Of a stretch of 10,896 nt of DNA, positions 8,195-10,896 are shown piece after piece (within the stretch, counting starts at the first letter, position 1; each line of letters opens with the position of its first letter). The notes under the pieces are model-generated. The model saw only the letters and a program-made list of their open reading frames with translations. It had not been told where the DNA came from and searched no databases. The stretch comes from Microbacterium sp. GTDB taxonomy: Bacteria > Actinomycetota > Actinomycetes > Actinomycetales > Microbacteriaceae. Made by a program: the position numbers and the translations under genes. Location: NCBI GenBank assembly GCA_029267645.1, contig JAJUIM010000041.1, positions 1-10,896 of the forward strand. Direction: 5' to 3'.

Positions 8195-9706
8195 ATGCGC
8201 TCAGCACCGGCGGTGATCGCGACCCTTGCGATCGCGACGCTCGCGCTCGCCTCCTGCACCGCGACCGATCCCGAGCCGACGGGCGGTCCCGAGACGCCGC
8301 CCGCCGGCGCGCAGGTGGACCCCGACGCCACGGTCGACGTCGGCCTCGTCGCGCGCGGCGACGACGCCGAGGAGGCGGCCCGGCTGCTCGCGGGCAACGT
8401 CTACGAGGGGCTCGTGCGCCTCGACGACGCTGGCGAGACGACCCCGCTCCTCGCCGACGACGTCGCCGTCTCCGACGACGGGCTGACGTACACGATCACG
8501 CTGCGAGAGGGCGTGCGGTTCCACAGCGGCGAGCCGCTCACGGCAGACGACGTCGTGGCCTCGGTCGAGCGCGCCGCGGCGGACGACTCGGCCTTCTCGG
8601 GGCGCGACGATCTCGCGCGCATCGCGGCGATCTCGGCCGACGACGAGCGCACCGTGACGATCTCGCTCACCGAGGCGTCCGTGACGTTCCCGCGCGCCCT
8701 CGCAGGCGTGTGGATCGCGCGTGCCGACACCCCCGAGGACGTGCGATCGGAGCCGGACGGCACGGGCCCGTACGCCGTCGAGGGGCAGACGCCGGGATCC
8801 TCGCTGCAGCTCGCGCGATTCGAGGGCTACTGGGGCGATGCGGCTGCCAACGGCGGGGTCACCTTCCACCTCTTCTCCGACGCGCCCGCGCTCGAGAACG
8901 CGCTCGTCGCGGGCGCCGTCGACATCATCGCCGACCAGCCGACCCCATCCGCGATCGAGTCGCTCGGGGCGAACAGCGCCCTCGTGGTGCACGAAGGCGC
9001 ATCGACGTCGGCCGCCCGGGTCGCCTTCAACGCGACGCGCGCGCCGTTCGCCGACGCGCGCGTGCGCCAAGCCGTGTCGTCGGCGATCGACGATGAGGCC
9101 GTCAGGGAGGCCGTCTGGGGCGACTACGGCGAGCTGACGGGCTCGTCGGTCTCGCCCGATGCCCCCTGGTACGAGGACCTCACGTCGCTCGATCCGTACG
9201 ATCCCGATGCGGCGCGCGACCTGCTCGAGGAGGCGGGCGCGGCGCGCGGCCTGCGCGTCGTGCTCGCGGTCGAGGCCGACTCGCCGTACGTCGACGCCGC
9301 GACGCTCATCCAGACGCAGCTCGCCGAGGTGAGCGTGCGCGTCGACATCCGCGAGCTCTCGGCGGATGAGCTCGACGCGGCGAGCGCGAACGACCCCGAG
9401 ATCGACGCAATCCTCGACGAGCATGTCGACGACGACGGACTCGATACGCTCGCCGATCCCGCGGCGTCGTGGGGCTATGCGAACCCCGAGGTGTCGGAGT
9501 GGGTGCAGCAGTCGGAGCTCGTGACGAGCGCCGCTGAGCGCGCCGAACTGCTGAAGCTCGCGGCGCGCGGCGCCGCAGAGGACGCCTCGAGCGAGTGGCT
9601 GTTCCGCGTGCCGCACATCGTCGTCGCGAGCGAGCAGGTCGCGGGATACCCGCTGCGCGAGGACGCCGGATCCTTCTTCGCGGCGCGCATCGAGAAGTCG
9701 GTCTGA
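8195..9706 (+). CDS. Family-5 ABC transporter solute-binding lipoprotein (DppA/OppA-like)
   Basis: This 503-aa extracellular lipoprotein probably binds peptides or another small solute for ABC import. The signal peptide is short with a hydrophobic core (VIATLAIATLALASC), and the lipobox LASC gives lipidated Cys21. A low-complexity Pro/Gly/Thr linker follows. Family-5 hallmarks are YEGLVRLDD, the motif from LADDVAVSDDGLTYTITL through VRFHSGEPLTADDVV, and GTGPYAVEG with LQLARFEGYWG. It is very acidic, as expected for a secreted protein of this lineage. No permease or ATPase gene is in the window, so it is an orphan binding protein here; it could serve a distant transporter or be a sensor. It lies 35 bp after the coiled-coil gene on the same strand, probably in one operon, and ends before a strong terminator. 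Confidence 0.87.
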   Translation: MRSAPAVIATLAIATLALASCTATDPEPTGGPETPPAGAQVDPDATVDVGLVARGDDAEEAARLLAGNVYEGLVRLDDAGETTPLLADDVAVSDDGLTYTITLREGVRFHSGEPLTADDVVASVERAAADDSAFSGRDDLARIAAISADDERTVTISLTEASVTFPRALAGVWIARADTPEDVRSEPDGTGPYAVEGQTPGSSLQLARFEGYWGDAAANGGVTFHLFSDAPALENALVAGAVDIIADQPTPSAIESLGANSALVVHEGASTSAARVAFNATRAPFADARVRQAVSSAIDDEAVREAVWGDYGELTGSSVSPDAPWYEDLTSLDPYDPDAARDLLEEAGAARGLRVVLAVEADSPYVDAATLIQTQLAEVSVRVDIRELSADELDAASANDPEIDAILDEHVDDDGLDTLADPAASWGYANPEVSEWVQQSELVTSAAERAELLKLAARGAAEDASSEWLFRVPHIVVASEQVAGYPLREDAGSFFAARIEKSV

Positions 9707-9710
9707 ACGC

Positions 9711-9747
9711 CGAGACGGCGCCGGGCGAAGCACCCGGCGCCGTCTCG
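9711..9747. terminator. Two-way hairpin terminator between convergent genes
   Basis: A perfect 15-bp inverted repeat, CGAGACGGCGCCGGG (9711-9725) and its complement (9733-9747), encloses a 7-base loop. It starts four bases after the lipoprotein stop and ends ten bases before the hpf stop, so it can end transcription from both sides. There is no T tract on either side. Confidence 0.85.
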
Positions 9748-9757
9748 CCGACCCATG

Positions 9758-10417
9758 TCAGCCCGCGAGCTGCTGCTCGGGCGGGGCCTGCATGTCGAGC
9801 GAGATGACACCGTAGTCCCACCCGCGGCGACGGTAGACGACGCTCGGCTTGTCGGTGCGGGCGTCGACGAACAGGAAGAAGTCGTGGCCGACGAGCTCCA
9901 TGCGGTCGACCGCGTCCTCGACCGTCATCCACTCGGGGGCGAAGGTCTTCGTGCGGATGACGACGGGCGAGTACTCCTCCTCCGCCTCCTGCGTGCTCAC
10001 GGGGATCGTCCCGGTCGCGACGGCGTGCAGGGTCTCGGCGTCGACGGGGGTGATGTCGATGCCCTCGAGCGATCCCGTGCCCTTCTCGAGGTGCGCGCCC
10101 TGCGGCCGCTGACGGCCCGTGACGCGCTTGTCCTTCGCGCGGCGCAGCTGGGTCGTCAGCTTGTCCAGCGCGGTCTCGAGCGCCTGGAACTTGTCCTCGG
10201 CGCGGGCCTCGGCGCGGGCGACCTTGCCCTTGCCGGTGACGGTCAGCTCGACCTTGGTCTCCTCGACGCGTCCGCGATGGTGTGCGGACTTCGTCACCTT
10301 GACGTCCAGCGTGTCGGCACGAGGGGCGAGAGTCTCGACGCGCGCGAGCTTCTCATCGACAACGGTCCGGAACCTCTCGGTGATGGTGACGCCCACACCG
10401 ACGATGCTCGTGTCCAT
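9758..10417 (-). CDS. hpf: Ribosome hibernation promoting factor, long form (HPF/RaiA)
   Basis: This 219-aa protein has the two-domain layout of long-form HPF. The N-terminal S30AE domain, about residues 1-100 (IVGVGVTITERFRTVVDEKLARVETL, split in the family by VELTVTGKGKV and KFQALETALDKL), binds the 30S decoding centre. After a linker, the C-terminal dimerisation domain at about 150-205 (SPVVIRTKTF, MTVEDAVDRMELVGHDFFLF, PSVVYRRRGWDYGVI) joins two ribosomes into inactive 100S particles in stationary phase or stress. Start ATG at 10417 has a strong GGGAGG site six bases upstream. Longer in-frame extensions would run through the promoter and leader. It is separated from comF by a 116-bp spacer with its own promoter. 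A two-way terminator follows the gene. Confidence 0.95.
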   Translation of the reverse strand: MDTSIVGVGVTITERFRTVVDEKLARVETLAPRADTLDVKVTKSAHHRGRVEETKVELTVTGKGKVARAEARAEDKFQALETALDKLTTQLRRAKDKRVTGRQRPQGAHLEKGTGSLEGIDITPVDAETLHAVATGTIPVSTQEAEEEYSPVVIRTKTFAPEWMTVEDAVDRMELVGHDFFLFVDARTDKPSVVYRRRGWDYGVISLDMQAPPEQQLAG

Positions 10418-10423
10418 CTTGTG

Positions 10424-10429
10424 CCTCCC
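10424..10429 (-). promoter_or_regulatory. Strong Shine-Dalgarno site of hpf
   Basis: The minus strand reads GGGAGG, six bases (CACAAG), then ATG at 10417. This is the best ribosome binding site in the window and fixes the hpf start against longer in-frame readings. Confidence 0.85.
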
Positions 10430-10434
10430 AATCC

Positions 10435-10457
10435 GGTTCGCCCGGAGTGAGCGAACC
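10435..10457 (-). promoter_or_regulatory. Hairpin in the hpf leader
   Basis: GGTTCGC (10435-10441) and GCGAACC (10451-10457) are perfect complements around a 9-base loop. The stem ends five bases before the GGGAGG site, within the leader predicted from the upstream promoter. It could be an RNA switch on translation or a DNA operator. Its layout matches the inverted repeat ahead of secA. Confidence 0.45.
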
Positions 10458-10475
10458 ACGTCGCTTCTTGGCCCC

Positions 10476-10504
10476 ACCGTATTCCCCCTTCGCGCCCCTG
10501 TCAC
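10476..10504 (-). promoter_or_regulatory. Promoter of hpf (-35 GTGACA, -10 TACGGT)
   Basis: On the minus strand GTGACA (complement of 10499-10504) and TACGGT (complement of 10476-10481) are separated by exactly 17 bp. Both resemble housekeeping-sigma elements (TTGACA and TANNNT). The predicted transcript would start near 10469 and have a leader of about 50 bases that contains the hairpin and the Shine-Dalgarno site. I see no spaced GGAAT/GTT pair of the SigR/SigH stress type here. Confidence 0.6.
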
Positions 10505-10533
10505 CCATTTCTTGTCTTGCGTTTCCGGGCGTG

Positions 10534-10896
10534 TCACTGTGCGTTCACGACGGCGTGCAGCGGGGTGCGCGCGAGCACCGCCGCGGCCACGACCTGCGCG
10601 CCCGCCGCGGCGAGCGCGCGCTCGGCCTCGAGGAGCGTCGCGCCCGTCGTCGCGACGTCGTCGACGATCACGACCCGCTCGCCCCGGCGGATCCCTCGCG
10701 CGTCGAGCGCCGCGCGCACGTTGCGGGCGCGGTCCTCGCGGCCGAGCCCGCGCTGGTCGTCCACCCGCCTCGACCACCGCAGCGCGGGCACCGGATCGGC
10801 GCCCGCCGCGCGCAGCAGCGTCTCGACGACGGCGTAGCCGCGCCGGCGCCGCGAGTCGCGCCGGGACGGCACGGGAACGGCGGAAAGCGGCGGATC
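10534..10896 (-). CDS. comF: ComF-family phosphoribosyltransferase-like protein, C-terminal part (cut by window edge)
   Basis: The frame is open from the right edge to the stop at 10534, showing the last 120 residues. It begins with the family motif around PVPSRRDSRRRRGYA and continues through DQRGLGREDRARNVRAAL. It contains the PRPP-binding loop RVVIVDDVATTGATL at about visible residues 74-88. These are the hallmarks of ComF/GntX-type proteins with a type I phosphoribosyltransferase fold. In competent bacteria ComF acts in DNA uptake; in actinobacteria its substrate is not settled. A Cys-rich zinc-binding N-terminus, if present, would lie beyond the edge. A GTG at 10872 is internal to the PVPS motif and not the true start. 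It is followed on the same strand by hpf, as in the M. tuberculosis secA1 region. Confidence 0.9.
   Translation of the reverse strand, partial: DPPLSAVPVPSRRDSRRRRGYAVVETLLRAAGADPVPALRWSRRVDDQRGLGREDRARNVRAALDARGIRRGERVVIVDDVATTGATLLEAERALAAAGAQVVAAAVLARTPLHAVVNAQ

Noticed and set aside
8201..9733. A 510-codon minus-strand frame over the lipoprotein gene
   Set aside because: It is a GC-driven shadow. The plus strand shows a lipobox and family-5 binding-protein motifs.
10476..10504. A SigR/SigH-type stress promoter for hpf from the GGAAT string near 10480
   Set aside because: No GTT occurs at the required distance downstream, whereas the GTGACA-17-TACGGT pair fits a housekeeping promoter.
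9758..10777. A 339-aa reading of hpf starting at 10777
   Set aside because: It would overlap comF and run through the hpf promoter. GGGAGG at the proper distance from ATG 10417 and the S30AE domain starting there settle the start.

Overview
The window looks like chromosomal core DNA of a very GC-rich actinobacterium, most likely of the Microbacteriaceae type. The reasons are the strong G/C bias at third codon positions, SecA, long-form HPF and ComF close together (the order around secA1 in Mycobacterium), a DUF6459/Rv3235-type gene, promoters that appear leaderless, and GC-only hairpin terminators without U tracts. I see no rRNA, tRNA, CRISPR array, insertion sequence or prophage gene. No gene-free stretch exceeds about 200 bp.

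Layout. Positions 1-1099 (minus) hold the start of a CpaE/MinD-like protein and, just upstream of it with an ATGA overlap, a CpaB-like SAF-domain membrane protein. A small MerR/excisionase-type DNA-binding gene (plus, 1188-1454) diverges from this pair. The 88-bp gap between them carries a perfect DnaA box and a double GCGGCCGC palindrome. Next come a 199-aa coiled-coil protein of unknown function (minus, 1455-2054), a divergent DUF6459 gene (plus, 2196-2612) and an alanine-type aminotransferase (minus, 2614-3840). A strong hairpin terminator separates the aminotransferase from secA (minus, 3930-6653). Two plus-strand genes follow: a coiled-coil protein that resembles the C-terminal part of actinobacterial TPM-domain proteins but has no TPM domain (6852-8159), and a family-5 solute-binding lipoprotein (8195-9706). 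A two-way terminator separates them from hpf (minus, 9758-10417). The 3' part of comF (minus) runs off the right edge.

How the genes relate. secA (protein export motor), hpf (ribosome hibernation) and comF (phosphoribosyltransferase-like) are the conserved backbone. The plus-strand pair breaks that backbone between hpf and secA and probably forms its own two-gene operon. Several starts lie 6-7 nt after a TANNNT hexamer, as expected for leaderless mRNAs. secA and hpf instead have good Shine-Dalgarno sites, each preceded by a short hairpin. I found no obvious new defence or mobile system. The most interesting items are the DnaA box with its adjacent palindrome, the TPM-less coiled-coil/lipoprotein pair, and the paired hairpin-plus-SD leaders of secA and hpf.
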